The notes below the pieces were generated by a model, which saw only the letters and a program-made list of their open reading frames with translations, was not told the DNA's origin and did not search any database. Source: Bacteriovoracaceae bacterium (lineage in GTDB: Bacteria > Bdellovibrionota > Bacteriovoracia > Bacteriovoracales > Bacteriovoracaceae). From it: DNA of 64,000 nt. This document shows, in pieces, positions 8,237 through 17,983 of this stretch (its first letter is position 1; every line of letters begins with the position of its first letter). The DNA is taken from contig JAEUWD010000057.1 in NCBI GenBank assembly GCA_016786485.1, positions 1 through 64,000 of the forward strand. The letters are read 5' to 3'. The translations under genes and the position numbers were made by a program.

Positions 8237-9718
8237 ATGTGCGGAATTATTGGGGTTATTGGCACTTCTTATGCCGCTCAGGAAGTCTATCAAGGACTCC
8301 TTTTGTTGCAACACCGTGGCCAGGATTCAGCTGGGATTTTGAGCTACGACTTCCACCGAAAAACTTATCATCAACATAAAGACCTGGGACAAGTTAGCCA
8401 AGTTTTTGATTTAAAAACTCTCGAACGACTTGAAGGGCAGATGTCACTTGGTCACACTCGTTATTCAACCGTCGGTGGTTCACAAATTAAAGATGTTCAG
8501 CCATTAGTTGTGGGATATCCCTTTGGTTTGGGTATTGTCCATAACGGAAACTTAGTTAATTTTTATCAACTACGTGAAAAATTATCGCAACAATCAAAAC
8601 GTCACATTTTTTCTAACAACGATCTTGAGGCTTTATTAAATCTAATGGCCGCAGGTTTGATTGAATCAAAAAATGAAGCGCTTTCTTTTGATGATATTAC
8701 CCATGCCGTTTCTAAAATTTATGATGCCGCTCTTGGTGGTTATTCAGTTTTAGTTTCAATTGCTGACCATGGTTTGCTGGCCTTCCGTGATCCGAATGGA
8801 ATTCGCCCGCTAGTGTGGGGAGAAAAAGAATTAAGTGAAGCTGAGAAAAAGCAAAGCGGTTCATCGAAGGCTTATTGTTTTTCTTCTGAATCCAATGCAC
8901 TTAATTTCTTAGGTTACAAACTTAATCGTGACTTAAAACCAGGTGAAGTTGTTTTCATCAGCAAAACCGGCCAAGTCTTTCAAAAAGTTCTCAATCAACA
9001 AACAACAGCAAACTGTATGTTTGAGTATATTTATTTCGCAACACCTGAATCGACCATGGAAACCAAAAACGTTTACCAAGTGCGATTACAAATGGGACAA
9101 GCACTAGCGGAACAAATTGAACCATTGATTGCATCTGGTGAAATTACACCTGATGTGATTGTGCCTGTACCTGAGACCAGTCGCGTGAGTGCTATTTCTT
9201 TGAGTGAAAAATTAGGCATACCTTATCGCGAAGTTTTAATCAAAAATCGTTACATTCAAAGAAGTTTTATTTTAAACACTCCGGAGAGTCGTAAGCGTGC
9301 GGTTCAACTCAAGCTCACACCGGTAGCGAGTGAAATCAAAGGTAAAAAAATCTTATTAGTCGATGACAGTATCGTGCGTGGAACCACTTCAAAACGTATT
9401 ATTGAAATGGTGAGAGATGCAGGAGCTAAAGAAGTTTATATCGCAACAACATGTCCACCGATTCGTCATCCTTGCTTTTACGGAATTGATTTTCCGAATC
9501 CAGAAGAGTTAGTCGCTTACAAAAAGACTGAAGAAGAGATTGCAGCAAATCAAAAAGCCGACAGAGTTGTCTACATGTCTTTGGATGGTTTGTTGAAATC
9601 GATAGGCAAAAAAGATTTATGCTTAGCTTGTATTACGGGAAAATACCCAGTGGATATTAGTGCTGGAGAATCTTTTAGTAAAAAAAGAGAAAAAGACAGA
9701 ACTGAAGAAAAATTATGA
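8237..9718 (+). CDS. purF: Amidophosphoribosyltransferase
   Basis: Makes phosphoribosylamine from PRPP and glutamine, the committed step of purine synthesis. It has 493 residues. Met is followed directly by Cys2 (MCGIIGVIG), the N-terminal nucleophile of the Ntn glutaminase domain, so no propeptide is present. 'LQHRGQDSAGI' and 'HTRYSTVG' are glutaminase motifs. The PRPP loop 'LLVDDSIVRGTTS' lies near residues 373-385. C-terminal Cys residues (LCLACITGKYP) could suit the Fe-S form of the enzyme, though this form has no propeptide. It heads the plus-strand pur operon and overlaps purC by four bases (ATGA). AAGGA lies 11 bases before the ATG. Confidence 0.97.
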   Translation: MCGIIGVIGTSYAAQEVYQGLLLLQHRGQDSAGILSYDFHRKTYHQHKDLGQVSQVFDLKTLERLEGQMSLGHTRYSTVGGSQIKDVQPLVVGYPFGLGIVHNGNLVNFYQLREKLSQQSKRHIFSNNDLEALLNLMAAGLIESKNEALSFDDITHAVSKIYDAALGGYSVLVSIADHGLLAFRDPNGIRPLVWGEKELSEAEKKQSGSSKAYCFSSESNALNFLGYKLNRDLKPGEVVFISKTGQVFQKVLNQQTTANCMFEYIYFATPESTMETKNVYQVRLQMGQALAEQIEPLIASGEITPDVIVPVPETSRVSAISLSEKLGIPYREVLIKNRYIQRSFILNTPESRKRAVQLKLTPVASEIKGKKILLVDDSIVRGTTSKRIIEMVRDAGAKEVYIATTCPPIRHPCFYGIDFPNPEELVAYKKTEEEIAANQKADRVVYMSLDGLLKSIGKKDLCLACITGKYPVDISAGESFSKKREKDRTEEKL

Positions 9719-10824
9719 GTAAATTGAATCTTATTTATTCAGGTTCGGTTAAAGATATTTACCAATCCACAGAAAATAATCATCTTTTTTTCGAGTTTTC
9801 CGATCGTTATTCCGTTTTCGATTGGGGACAAATGCCAGATTTAATCGAAGGTAAGGGAGAAGCGCTGGCCTTTATGGGTAAATTCTTTTTTGATTATTTA
9901 TCTAAGTCATCGACGTTTAAAAATATTCAAAAACCAGAAGCTTTAAGTGATACAAATTGGGAGAAAATGCTTTCGACCTCAGCGATGAAAAGACTAGAAG
10001 CGAAAGGGATGAAGTCGCATTTTATTTCCCAAGACAAAAATCGTCTTGAAGTTTTAGCGGTGCAAGTTCTGCGTCCGAGTTTTGAAATTCAAAATGATAC
10101 TAAAAAATGGAAATATGATTATACCTCAGCCACAACAGATGCCTTAGTTCCTTTGGAAGTTATTTTTCGTTTCGGTATGCCAAATGGAAGCTCACTAGTA
10201 AAACGCCTTGAAAAAAATTATCTGGACGAAATTGGCCTAGAGAAGCAACCCAAAGAAAATACTTTATTTGAAAATGTGGTGATTGAATTTTCAACCAAAC
10301 TTGAACCGGTCGATCGCTACTTAACTTATACAGAAGCCAAAAGTATTGCGGGCCTAAATGAAGCCGAATTTTCAGATTTGATAAATACCACGAAATTATT
10401 GGCAGTAGCTCTGCAAAATCTTTTTGCTCAGCTTGAAATCGATTTGTGGGATGGGAAGTTTGAATTTGCTTTTGGGAAAAGCCGTGAATTTATTCTAGTT
10501 GATTCTATCGGCATTGATGAATTAAGACTTATCAGTCGAGGCAAGCACTTATCAAAAGAATTTTTGCGTCAATATTACCGCGATTCGAGTTGGTATAAGG
10601 CCAGCGAAGAAGCTAAAAAAGCCGCGGCCAAAAATCCACGTCTTGATTGGAAACAATACTGTGTGAATGAATTAGGTGAAAAACCTCAAAAATTAGATTC
10701 TGTTCATTATCAAAAGGCCAAAGATCTTTATTGTTCACTATGTAATGAAATTGCTTTGAGTCTTGAACAAAGACCGCCATTTAAAGATGTGACGGCCTTT
10801 GATTTGTTTTTAAAAAACTTCTGA
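9715..10824 (+). CDS. purC: SAICAR synthase, long form
   Basis: Joins aspartate to CAIR with ATP. The N-terminus has the family signature ('LIYSGSVKDIYQ', then 'EFSDRYSVFDWG'), and 'LWDGKFEFAFG' with 'ILVDSIGIDELRL' matches the SAICAR-synthase signature with the metal-binding Asp. At 369 residues it is longer than the 235-300 typical of bacterial PurC; the extra length is spread through insertions and a C-terminal helical extension (about residue 290 on). It overlaps purF by four bases and is six bases from purD. Context leaves little doubt about the role. Confidence 0.93.
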   Translation: MSKLNLIYSGSVKDIYQSTENNHLFFEFSDRYSVFDWGQMPDLIEGKGEALAFMGKFFFDYLSKSSTFKNIQKPEALSDTNWEKMLSTSAMKRLEAKGMKSHFISQDKNRLEVLAVQVLRPSFEIQNDTKKWKYDYTSATTDALVPLEVIFRFGMPNGSSLVKRLEKNYLDEIGLEKQPKENTLFENVVIEFSTKLEPVDRYLTYTEAKSIAGLNEAEFSDLINTTKLLAVALQNLFAQLEIDLWDGKFEFAFGKSREFILVDSIGIDELRLISRGKHLSKEFLRQYYRDSSWYKASEEAKKAAAKNPRLDWKQYCVNELGEKPQKLDSVHYQKAKDLYCSLCNEIALSLEQRPPFKDVTAFDLFLKNF

Positions 10825-10830
10825 GGTGAT

Positions 10831-12129
10831 ATGAATATTTTTTTATTAGGATCTGGTGGACGTGAACATGCCTTGGCATGGAAATTTTCGCAATCTCCAG
10901 TAGTGAAGCGAGTTTACGTGTATCCAGGTAACCCTGGTATGAAATCTGAAAAGAAAATTGAGTTGATAAAGCTTCCAAGCAATAAAACTAAAGAACTTAT
11001 TCATTTCGCGAAAACCTATGACATCAATTTAACGGTGGTGGGACCAGAAGCTTATTTGGCGGAAGGTATCGTCGATCAATTTATCCAAGCTGGATTGCTT
11101 ATTCTTGGACCAAGTAAATGTGCCGCTCAAATTGAAAGTTCAAAATCTTTTGCCAAAAAACTGATGAAAGAAGCCAAAATTCCGACTGCAGAGTTTGAAG
11201 TTTTTGAAGATGCGAATGCAGCTTTCAAATTTATTGATAATTGTAAATGGCCCGATGGAATCGTGGTAAAATGTGATGGTCTTGCCGCAGGCAAAGGAGT
11301 TGTGGTCACAGAAAATAAAGAAAGCGCAAAACATGCCGTGAAGTTGATGTTAGTGGATGATGTGCTTGAGATTAATAATAAAAAAATTATTTTAGAAGAA
11401 AGAATGATTGGTCCCGAGGTCTCAGTCTTTGCTTTGTGTGATGGCAAGAATTCGATTTGGTTAGGCGACGCTTGCGACTACAAGCGATTAAAAGATAATA
11501 ATATCGGACCGAATACAGGTGGAATGGGGACATATTCTCCGGCTGACTGGCTAACCCCAGCTATGCGCCAAGAAATTAATCAAAAAATTATTCAACCAAC
11601 ATTAAATAAAATGCAGCATGATGGAACGCCTTTCACCGGAATTTTATTTGCAGGATTGATGAAAACTAAAGATGGTTTTAAGGTTATCGAATTCAATGCG
11701 CGTTTAGGTGATCCAGAGACCCAATCCATTATTCCCTTGATCGATGGCGATATTGTTCCTTATTTTTTAGCAGCGGCCAAAGGTCAATTAAGTACGATTG
11801 GTAAAAGTCTAAAATTTAAAGCGCTTTCAACTGTTCACGTGGTGATGAGTAGTTTTGGTTATCCTGGGACAGAAGGGACTAAAGTACGAACAGGTGACGA
11901 GGTTGAATATAATAAAACATATTTTCAAGAACTCGAAGAAGATGCAACGGCAAAACTTTTCTTTGCAGGTGTTAGCGAAAAAAATCAACAGTTACTAACA
12001 GCAGGTGGACGTATTTTAGGTTTAACGGCGTTTGCTAAGAATCGTCCAGCCGCTCGAGCAGAGGTCTATAAGCATCTCGATAAAATAAAAATTAATGGTG
12101 TGCAATTTCGGAGTGATATTGGATTATGA
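10831..12129 (+). CDS. purD: Phosphoribosylamine-glycine ligase
   Basis: An ATP-grasp enzyme making GAR from phosphoribosylamine, glycine and ATP. It has 432 residues, the usual length. 'IFLLGSGGREHALAWK' at the N-terminus and 'FNARLGDPETQ' near residue 289 are invariant PurD motifs; 'VVKCDGLAAGKGVVV' is the ATP-grasp loop. The ribosome binding site GAGGTG sits just before the ATG. It overlaps purN by four bases (ATGA). Confidence 0.97.
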   Translation: MNIFLLGSGGREHALAWKFSQSPVVKRVYVYPGNPGMKSEKKIELIKLPSNKTKELIHFAKTYDINLTVVGPEAYLAEGIVDQFIQAGLLILGPSKCAAQIESSKSFAKKLMKEAKIPTAEFEVFEDANAAFKFIDNCKWPDGIVVKCDGLAAGKGVVVTENKESAKHAVKLMLVDDVLEINNKKIILEERMIGPEVSVFALCDGKNSIWLGDACDYKRLKDNNIGPNTGGMGTYSPADWLTPAMRQEINQKIIQPTLNKMQHDGTPFTGILFAGLMKTKDGFKVIEFNARLGDPETQSIIPLIDGDIVPYFLAAAKGQLSTIGKSLKFKALSTVHVVMSSFGYPGTEGTKVRTGDEVEYNKTYFQELEEDATAKLFFAGVSEKNQQLLTAGGRILGLTAFAKNRPAARAEVYKHLDKIKINGVQFRSDIGL

Positions 12130-12692
12130 AAAGAATTGCAATCATGGCCAGTGGTAATGGCAGTAATGCAGAAAGTTTAATAACGAAAGCACAAGAGCTT
12201 GAGACCAAGTTAAATGTTGTTTTGGTTATAACTGATCAGCCAAAAGCTTATGTTATTGAACGTTGTAAAAAACATTATATTCCTTGCCTGATAATAGAAA
12301 AAAAATCTGATAAATCAGAGCATGAAAAAAATATTTTAAGCGTACTAAAAGACTTCAAAATTGATTGGATATTACTAGCGGGTTATATGCGAATTCTTTC
12401 GCCTACTTTTTTAAAACAATATCCAAAACGTGTGATTAATATACATCCGAGTTTATTACCGGCATTTCCTGGCAAAAGTGGTTATGAAGATGCCTTTGCG
12501 GCCAACGTTACAAAATCCGGGGTGACGATTCATTATGTAGATGAAGGAATTGATACCGGAGAGATTATCATGCAAGAAAGTTTTAATCGTATGAAAGATG
12601 ACACCTTTAGTGATTTTAAAAATCGTGGCATGAATTTAGAATATAAACTTTATCAGCAAACTTTAGAATGGATCGCCAATGGAAAAATTTAA
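12126..12692 (+). CDS. purN: GAR transformylase (10-formyl-THF dependent)
   Basis: Formylates GAR to FGAR using 10-formyl-tetrahydrofolate. It has 188 residues, standard length. 'IAIMASGNGSNAE' is the phosphate-binding start, and 'INIHPSLLPAFPG' carries the catalytic Asn and His; 'VDEGIDTGEII' supplies the catalytic Asp loop. It overlaps purD by 4 and purL by 14 bases, so the start of purL lies inside it. No purT is present in the window. Confidence 0.96.
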   Translation: MKRIAIMASGNGSNAESLITKAQELETKLNVVLVITDQPKAYVIERCKKHYIPCLIIEKKSDKSEHEKNILSVLKDFKIDWILLAGYMRILSPTFLKQYPKRVINIHPSLLPAFPGKSGYEDAFAANVTKSGVTIHYVDEGIDTGEIIMQESFNRMKDDTFSDFKNRGMNLEYKLYQQTLEWIANGKI

Positions 12693-15600
12693 GAGAATAG
12701 AAATTCTAAGTAATAACCTTACTCCTTCTCCAGGCATTGTTCAGTCCGTGGTGAAGTATCTGGAACTACCATTACAAATGGCCGAAGAAGTTCGTTTGTA
12801 TTGGATTCAGTCTGAAAGAAAATTGGCAACTGAAGTTTTTTCTGAAATTTTTGTTGATGATGTTTTGCAAACGGCGATTACAACGCTAGATGATTCTTAT
12901 AACAAGCGTGATTTTGATTTTGTGGTAGAGACTTCTTTTAAACCAGGAGTTACTGATAACTCCGCTCGTTCTGCTTTGGATGCTTTGAAATTACATCCGG
13001 CGTGCAGAGGGCAAGATTTTAAAATTGCGACAGGTAAAATGTATTTGCTTAAAGGCAAATTAACGTCAGTACAAGTAGAATTATTATCAAGAAAAATCCT
13101 CGCTAATGAACTTTTAGAAAATATTAAAATTTATTCAAAAGATAGTTTTCTGAAATCGGATAGATTCACCAATTATACCTTTCCGGAAGTAAAATTGGAA
13201 GAAGTCCCCGTGAAGACTTATTCACTTGATTTGGATGATCATGAATTAGAGAAAATGAGCCAGGATAATTTATGGGCCCTAAGTTTATCGGAAATGCATC
13301 AGGTAAAAAAATATTATGCCGATGAAAAAATAAAAGCCGAACGTCTTAAGAAAAAACTCCCAAGCGAACCAACCGACGTGGAAATTGAAATTCTCGCTCA
13401 ATCTTGGAGTGAACATTGTAAACATAAAATTTTTGGCTCTGAAATTGATTATATTGAAACCGATAACAAAACGAAAACTTTTGGTTCGAGCAAAATAAAA
13501 AGTTTGTACAAAACCTACATTAAAGGTGCCACCAATAAAATTGCCGATTCAGGTAAGGCCGATTGGTTAGTTTCCGTTTTCTCAGACAACGCTGGTATCG
13601 TACGTTTTGATAAGAATATTGATCTTTGTATTAAAGTTGAAACACATAATAGTCCGTCAGCGCTTGATCCTTACGGCGGTGCTTTAACCGGAATTTTAGG
13701 TGTCAATCGCGATATTATGGGTTGTGGGATTGGTGCTAAGCCAATTGCTAATACGGATGTCTTTTGTTTTGCCGACCAAGAAAATCTCAATAAGGCCAAT
13801 GTCCCTCTTCCAGAAAAGCTTTTGCAACCACAAAGAATTTTTCAAGGGGTTCACAAAGGTGTGGAAGATGGTGGAAACAAAAGTGGTATTCCAACTATTA
13901 ACGGTGCTATTTTCTTTGATGATAATTACGCTGGAAAACCTCTCGTTTATTGTGGGACCGTGGGTGTTCTGCCACAAAAAACCACATCACTAAAACCAAC
14001 CCATGAAAAAAATCAAAAGCCGGGTAATTTGATAGTGGTTGTCGGCGGCGCGGTTGGAAAAGATGGGATTCACGGCGCCACTTTTAGTTCACTGGAACTG
14101 ACTGAAGGTGCACCTGCGACGGTTGTACAAATTGGTGATCCGATTACTCAAAAACGCGTAATGGATTTTTTATTAGCAGCTCAGAAACAAGAACTCTATT
14201 GCAGTATTACTGATAACGGAGCTGGTGGTTTAAGTAGTAGTATTGGCGAAATGGCCGCACAAACCAATGGTGCTCGTATTGATTTAAAAAAATCTCCAAT
14301 TAAATATCCTGGTCTTTCACCTTTTGAAATTATGATTAGCGAAAGCCAAGAGCGCATGAGCGTGGCAGTCGAAGCAAAGGAAATTAAAAAATTCTTGGCG
14401 ATGGCAGAAGCTTACGGCGTTAAGGCTTCAGTTCTTGGAGAATTTACCGATAGTGGTTTCTTGGAAATTTTCTACGGTGAAAAATTAGTCGCTTACTTAA
14501 ATTTAAGTTTTATTCATGATTCTTTGATTCCACTCAAGCTAAAGGCCAAGTGGACAGGACCTGAAGAGCGAGTCTTTTGGCATAAAAAAGAGACACGTTC
14601 TACGTTACCAAATGTGACACAGAAAATTTTTGAACAGTTGCTAGCGCGGCCAAATATTAAAAGCAAAGAAGCGTGGGTGCGACAATATGATCACGAGGTG
14701 CAAGCTGCAACGTTAGTAAAACCATTTACCGGCAAAACCATGAGCGGCCCCTCTGATGCGGGGGTTGTATGGTTATATCCTCATGGTGGCGAGGAAAATC
14801 AGGCCGTGACGATTTCTTGTGGGATGTGGCCACAAATTTCACATTACGATTGTTATTTGATGGCACTTTATTCGGTCGATGAAGCCGTTAGAAATGCTAT
14901 TAGCACCGGTGCGAATCCTAAGAAAATGGTTCTCGTCGACAACTTCTGCTGGCCAGATCCAGTTCTTTCTCAAAAAAATCCCGATGCTGAATATAAGTGC
15001 GCTCAATTGGTTCGCGCCAATTTAGGTTTATATGAAGCCGCTACAACTTATAGCATGCCGTTTGTGAGTGGTAAGGACAGCATGAAAAATGATTACTACC
15101 AAGTCGATGCCCAAGGTAAGCCATTAAAAATAAGTGTGCCACCCACGTTATTGGTAACCGCGATGGGCGAAGTGGAAGAAGTGGAAAATCTTGTAACGAC
15201 TGATTTTAAGAAAGCTGACGATTTAATTTATATGGTCGGTTTATGTCAGTACCAAAACCTGAATGAATCGGAGCTAAGCCGTACTTTTTTAACGGATAAA
15301 GTGAAGCCAGAAGATGTTAATTTAGATTTTAATTTTTCGCTTTATCAAAAAATGTATCAACTCATTCAAAATAAAACCTTTTCTTCCGTTCATGATATTT
15401 CGGACGGTGGGATGTTAACTGCCGTTTTTGAATCGTGTTTAGGTGGAGACTTAGGTGCTGAACTTGAATTATCGGCTTACAAAAATAATTTACTACCATT
15501 GCTTTTTAATGAAAGTACCGGTCGGTTTGTTTTAAGTTTGAATCCAAAAGATGAAAAGAAAATGGAAGCCGAACTTAAAGATTTCAACCTGATTAAACTT

Positions 15601-15693
15601 GGTAAAGTAACGAGTGATTCAACTTTAAAAATAAATAAAGATCTCACTTGGAATATGTCGCATTTAAGTAAAATCTGGCGAGGTTTACCATGA
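12679..15693 (+). CDS. purL: FGAM synthase, PurS-PurL fusion (PurSL)
   Basis: The synthetase subunit that turns FGAR into FGAM, fed with ammonia by PurQ. It has 1004 residues, between small PurL (about 740) and large PurL with a fused glutaminase (about 1300). Residues 1 to about 170 resemble the PurS-like N-terminal domain ('DFVVETSFKPGVTDNSA'); a linker follows ('WALSLSEMHQVKKYY'), then the synthetase with 'SWSEHCKHK' near 241-249, 'KVETHNSPSALDPYGGA', and 'GPSDAGVVW' and 'VSGKDSM' in the second half. The glutaminase is a separate gene right after it, overlapping by four bases. So PurS is fused and PurQ is not. Confidence 0.95.
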   Translation: MEKFKRIEILSNNLTPSPGIVQSVVKYLELPLQMAEEVRLYWIQSERKLATEVFSEIFVDDVLQTAITTLDDSYNKRDFDFVVETSFKPGVTDNSARSALDALKLHPACRGQDFKIATGKMYLLKGKLTSVQVELLSRKILANELLENIKIYSKDSFLKSDRFTNYTFPEVKLEEVPVKTYSLDLDDHELEKMSQDNLWALSLSEMHQVKKYYADEKIKAERLKKKLPSEPTDVEIEILAQSWSEHCKHKIFGSEIDYIETDNKTKTFGSSKIKSLYKTYIKGATNKIADSGKADWLVSVFSDNAGIVRFDKNIDLCIKVETHNSPSALDPYGGALTGILGVNRDIMGCGIGAKPIANTDVFCFADQENLNKANVPLPEKLLQPQRIFQGVHKGVEDGGNKSGIPTINGAIFFDDNYAGKPLVYCGTVGVLPQKTTSLKPTHEKNQKPGNLIVVVGGAVGKDGIHGATFSSLELTEGAPATVVQIGDPITQKRVMDFLLAAQKQELYCSITDNGAGGLSSSIGEMAAQTNGARIDLKKSPIKYPGLSPFEIMISESQERMSVAVEAKEIKKFLAMAEAYGVKASVLGEFTDSGFLEIFYGEKLVAYLNLSFIHDSLIPLKLKAKWTGPEERVFWHKKETRSTLPNVTQKIFEQLLARPNIKSKEAWVRQYDHEVQAATLVKPFTGKTMSGPSDAGVVWLYPHGGEENQAVTISCGMWPQISHYDCYLMALYSVDEAVRNAISTGANPKKMVLVDNFCWPDPVLSQKNPDAEYKCAQLVRANLGLYEAATTYSMPFVSGKDSMKNDYYQVDAQGKPLKISVPPTLLVTAMGEVEEVENLVTTDFKKADDLIYMVGLCQYQNLNESELSRTFLTDKVKPEDVNLDFNFSLYQKMYQLIQNKTFSSVHDISDGGMLTAVFESCLGGDLGAELELSAYKNNLLPLLFNESTGRFVLSLNPKDEKKMEAELKDFNLIKLGKVTSDSTLKINKDLTWNMSHLSKIWRGLP

Positions 15694-16421
15694 TTCGTGT
15701 CGTTGTCATTTGCGGTGATGGTTTGAATTGTGAGCGAGAAAGTGCGCGTGCCTTTGAATTAGTTGGTGCCAAAGTTGATATTATTCATATCAACCAACTC
15801 AAATCATTGAAAAATTATCAGGTGCTGGTGATTCCTGGCGGATTTTCCTTTGGAGATGAAATCAGCAGCGGGCAAGTTCTGGCATTAAAACTTAAGTACC
15901 AATTAGCAGATGAATTAAAAAACTTTGTCGAAAGTGGAAAATTGGTTCTAGGGATTTGTAACGGATTCCAAGCATTAGTAAAGCTTGGCTTATTACCAAA
16001 ACCTTTTGAGCCTCGGACAATGACATTAACTAATAATACACAAAAACAATTTTTAAATCGCTGGGTTGATTTAGAAATTGGTGCGAAATCTCCATGCATT
16101 TTCACCAAGGATATGGCGACATTAAAACTGCCTATTCGTCATGGAGAAGGGAAGATTGTTTTTAAAGGTGATGAATCTCAGCAGAAAAAATATTACGAAG
16201 AACTAAAAAAGAATCATCAAATCGTTTTCACTTACACCGAAGATGTAAATGGTTCTTATCAGAAAATTGCTGGTGTTTGTGATCCTACCGGACACATTTT
16301 AGGTCTAATGCCGCATCCCGAGGCTGCTATTAACCAATTACTTATGCCGTATGGTGAAAAGAAAAATACGGCAGGTCCAGCATTAAAAATTTTTGAAAAT
16401 GCCGTGAGCTACTTTCAATAG
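15690..16421 (+). CDS. purQ: FGAM synthase glutaminase subunit
   Basis: A class I glutamine amidotransferase supplying ammonia to PurL. It has 243 residues. The nucleophile is Cys90 in 'LGICNGFQ', and the His-Glu dyad is in 'MPHPEAA' near the C-terminus. 'VVICGDGLNCERESARAF' and 'IPGGFSFGDEISSGQVLA' are PurQ-specific. It starts inside the end of purL (ATGA overlap), which supports stoichiometric synthesis of the two subunits, and lies seven bases before purH. Confidence 0.96.
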   Translation: MIRVVVICGDGLNCERESARAFELVGAKVDIIHINQLKSLKNYQVLVIPGGFSFGDEISSGQVLALKLKYQLADELKNFVESGKLVLGICNGFQALVKLGLLPKPFEPRTMTLTNNTQKQFLNRWVDLEIGAKSPCIFTKDMATLKLPIRHGEGKIVFKGDESQQKKYYEELKKNHQIVFTYTEDVNGSYQKIAGVCDPTGHILGLMPHPEAAINQLLMPYGEKKNTAGPALKIFENAVSYFQ

Positions 16422-16428
16422 GAGTTTT

Positions 16429-17973
16429 ATGAAACAAGAAAAGAGTAAAATTAAAAAGGCCCTGATCAGTGTTTCAGATAAAAGTGGTTTATTGGAATTG
16501 GCCAAAAAATTAAAACAACATCAGGTGGAGATCATTTCTACTGGTGGAACGGCCAAGTTTTTGGAAGAAAATAAAATTAAAACAACACCGATACAAGAAA
16601 TCACCGGGAATCCAGAAGCGTTCGGTGGTCGGATGAAAACCATCAGTTTTGAAATTGGCAGTGCTTTATTATTTCGCCGTTTCAATTCTAGCGATCTGAG
16701 TGACGTGGAGAAATTAAATATACCGCAAATCGATTTAGTTGTTTGCAATCTTTATCCTTTTGAAAAAGTGGCAGCTAGCACGACCAACGAAGACGAGTTG
16801 ATTGAAAATATCGATGTGGGCGGTCCAACTATGATTCGAGCAGCCGCAAAAAATTATGAGTCAGTGACTGTTCTTACCGATCCAAGCCAATATGAAATTT
16901 TCATAAATGAATTCGAAGCTTCAGCGCAAATGTCATTTGAAACTCGTAAGAAGTTTGCTTTTGCAGCGTTCGCCAAAACCGCCAAGTACGATCAATTCAT
17001 TGTGAATACTTTTGTGGGCGAAGCTGATAAACAAGAACTTCGTTACGGCGAAAACCCTCATCAAAAAGCGTGGTTAGCAAAACTAGATAATACGAAAGCT
17101 CGCGGAGTGGCGGGTGCGGAAGTACTGCAAGGAAAAGAATTATCATATAATAATCTGTTGGACGCAGACGCAGCTTGGAAATGTACCAGTGAAATTTATA
17201 ATCAATTCCCAAAAAATAAAAGTGTCAGCATTATTAAACATGCCAACCCTTGTGGGGCAGCGAGCGGAACAAATAATCTCGAAGTTTTAAAAAGTGCCTG
17301 GGCCTGTGATGCAACTAGTGCTTTCGGCGGCATTTTGTGTTTCAGTCATGAGCTAGATAAAGAGTGTGCTCAGTGGCTCGTCGATAAATTTATTGAAATT
17401 GTGATTGCGCCTAGTTTTTCGGCTGAAGCGCTTAAAATCTTTTCCAGTAAAAAAAATGTGCGTCTCTTAAAAACGCCACTGAACCCGCCAACTGCAGGTG
17501 AGATGGTTTATCGTAGTATTGCAGGTGGAATGTTGATTCAAAATGAAGACGAATACACGACACCACAGTTTGCTTTAAAAACAAAAAAAGAATTTCCACA
17601 AGCGAAAATGAAGCTAGCAGAGTTTGGTTTGTGTGTGGGGAAATATTTAAAAAGTAATGCCATCACTTTAGTGACCATACAAGATGAGATATATGTTTTA
17701 GCCGGTGCCGGCATGGGCCAGCCCAATCGTCTGGATAGTTTAAAAATGCTAGCGGCTCCACGAGCTCTCGCCAATCAACATGCGCTGGAAGATTGTATTC
17801 TTATTTCAGATGCTTTCTTTCCATTCCGTGATTCGGTCGAAGTCGCTGCAGCAACTGGAATAAAATATATCGTGCAACCAGGTGGTAGCATTCGTGATCA
17901 AGAAGTAGTGGATGCTTGTAACGAATTTGGAATTGCCATGGTATTTACGAGTGAACGTCATTTTAGACATTAA
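16429..17973 (+). CDS. purH: AICAR transformylase/IMP cyclohydrolase
   Basis: A bifunctional enzyme for the last two steps to IMP. It has 514 residues, normal length. The N-terminal cyclohydrolase (MGS-like) domain has 'KKALISVSDKSGLLELAK' and 'STGGTAKFL'; the transformylase has 'RYGENPHQ' and the catalytic Lys-His in 'IKHANPCGAA'. 'SDAFFPFRDSVE' and 'QPGGSIRDQEV' near the end are diagnostic. The ribosome binding site is TAGGAG. It is followed ten bases on by purM. Confidence 0.97.
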   Translation: MKQEKSKIKKALISVSDKSGLLELAKKLKQHQVEIISTGGTAKFLEENKIKTTPIQEITGNPEAFGGRMKTISFEIGSALLFRRFNSSDLSDVEKLNIPQIDLVVCNLYPFEKVAASTTNEDELIENIDVGGPTMIRAAAKNYESVTVLTDPSQYEIFINEFEASAQMSFETRKKFAFAAFAKTAKYDQFIVNTFVGEADKQELRYGENPHQKAWLAKLDNTKARGVAGAEVLQGKELSYNNLLDADAAWKCTSEIYNQFPKNKSVSIIKHANPCGAASGTNNLEVLKSAWACDATSAFGGILCFSHELDKECAQWLVDKFIEIVIAPSFSAEALKIFSSKKNVRLLKTPLNPPTAGEMVYRSIAGGMLIQNEDEYTTPQFALKTKKEFPQAKMKLAEFGLCVGKYLKSNAITLVTIQDEIYVLAGAGMGQPNRLDSLKMLAAPRALANQHALEDCILISDAFFPFRDSVEVAAATGIKYIVQPGGSIRDQEVVDACNEFGIAMVFTSERHFRH

Positions 17974-17983
17974 ACGAGGAAAT

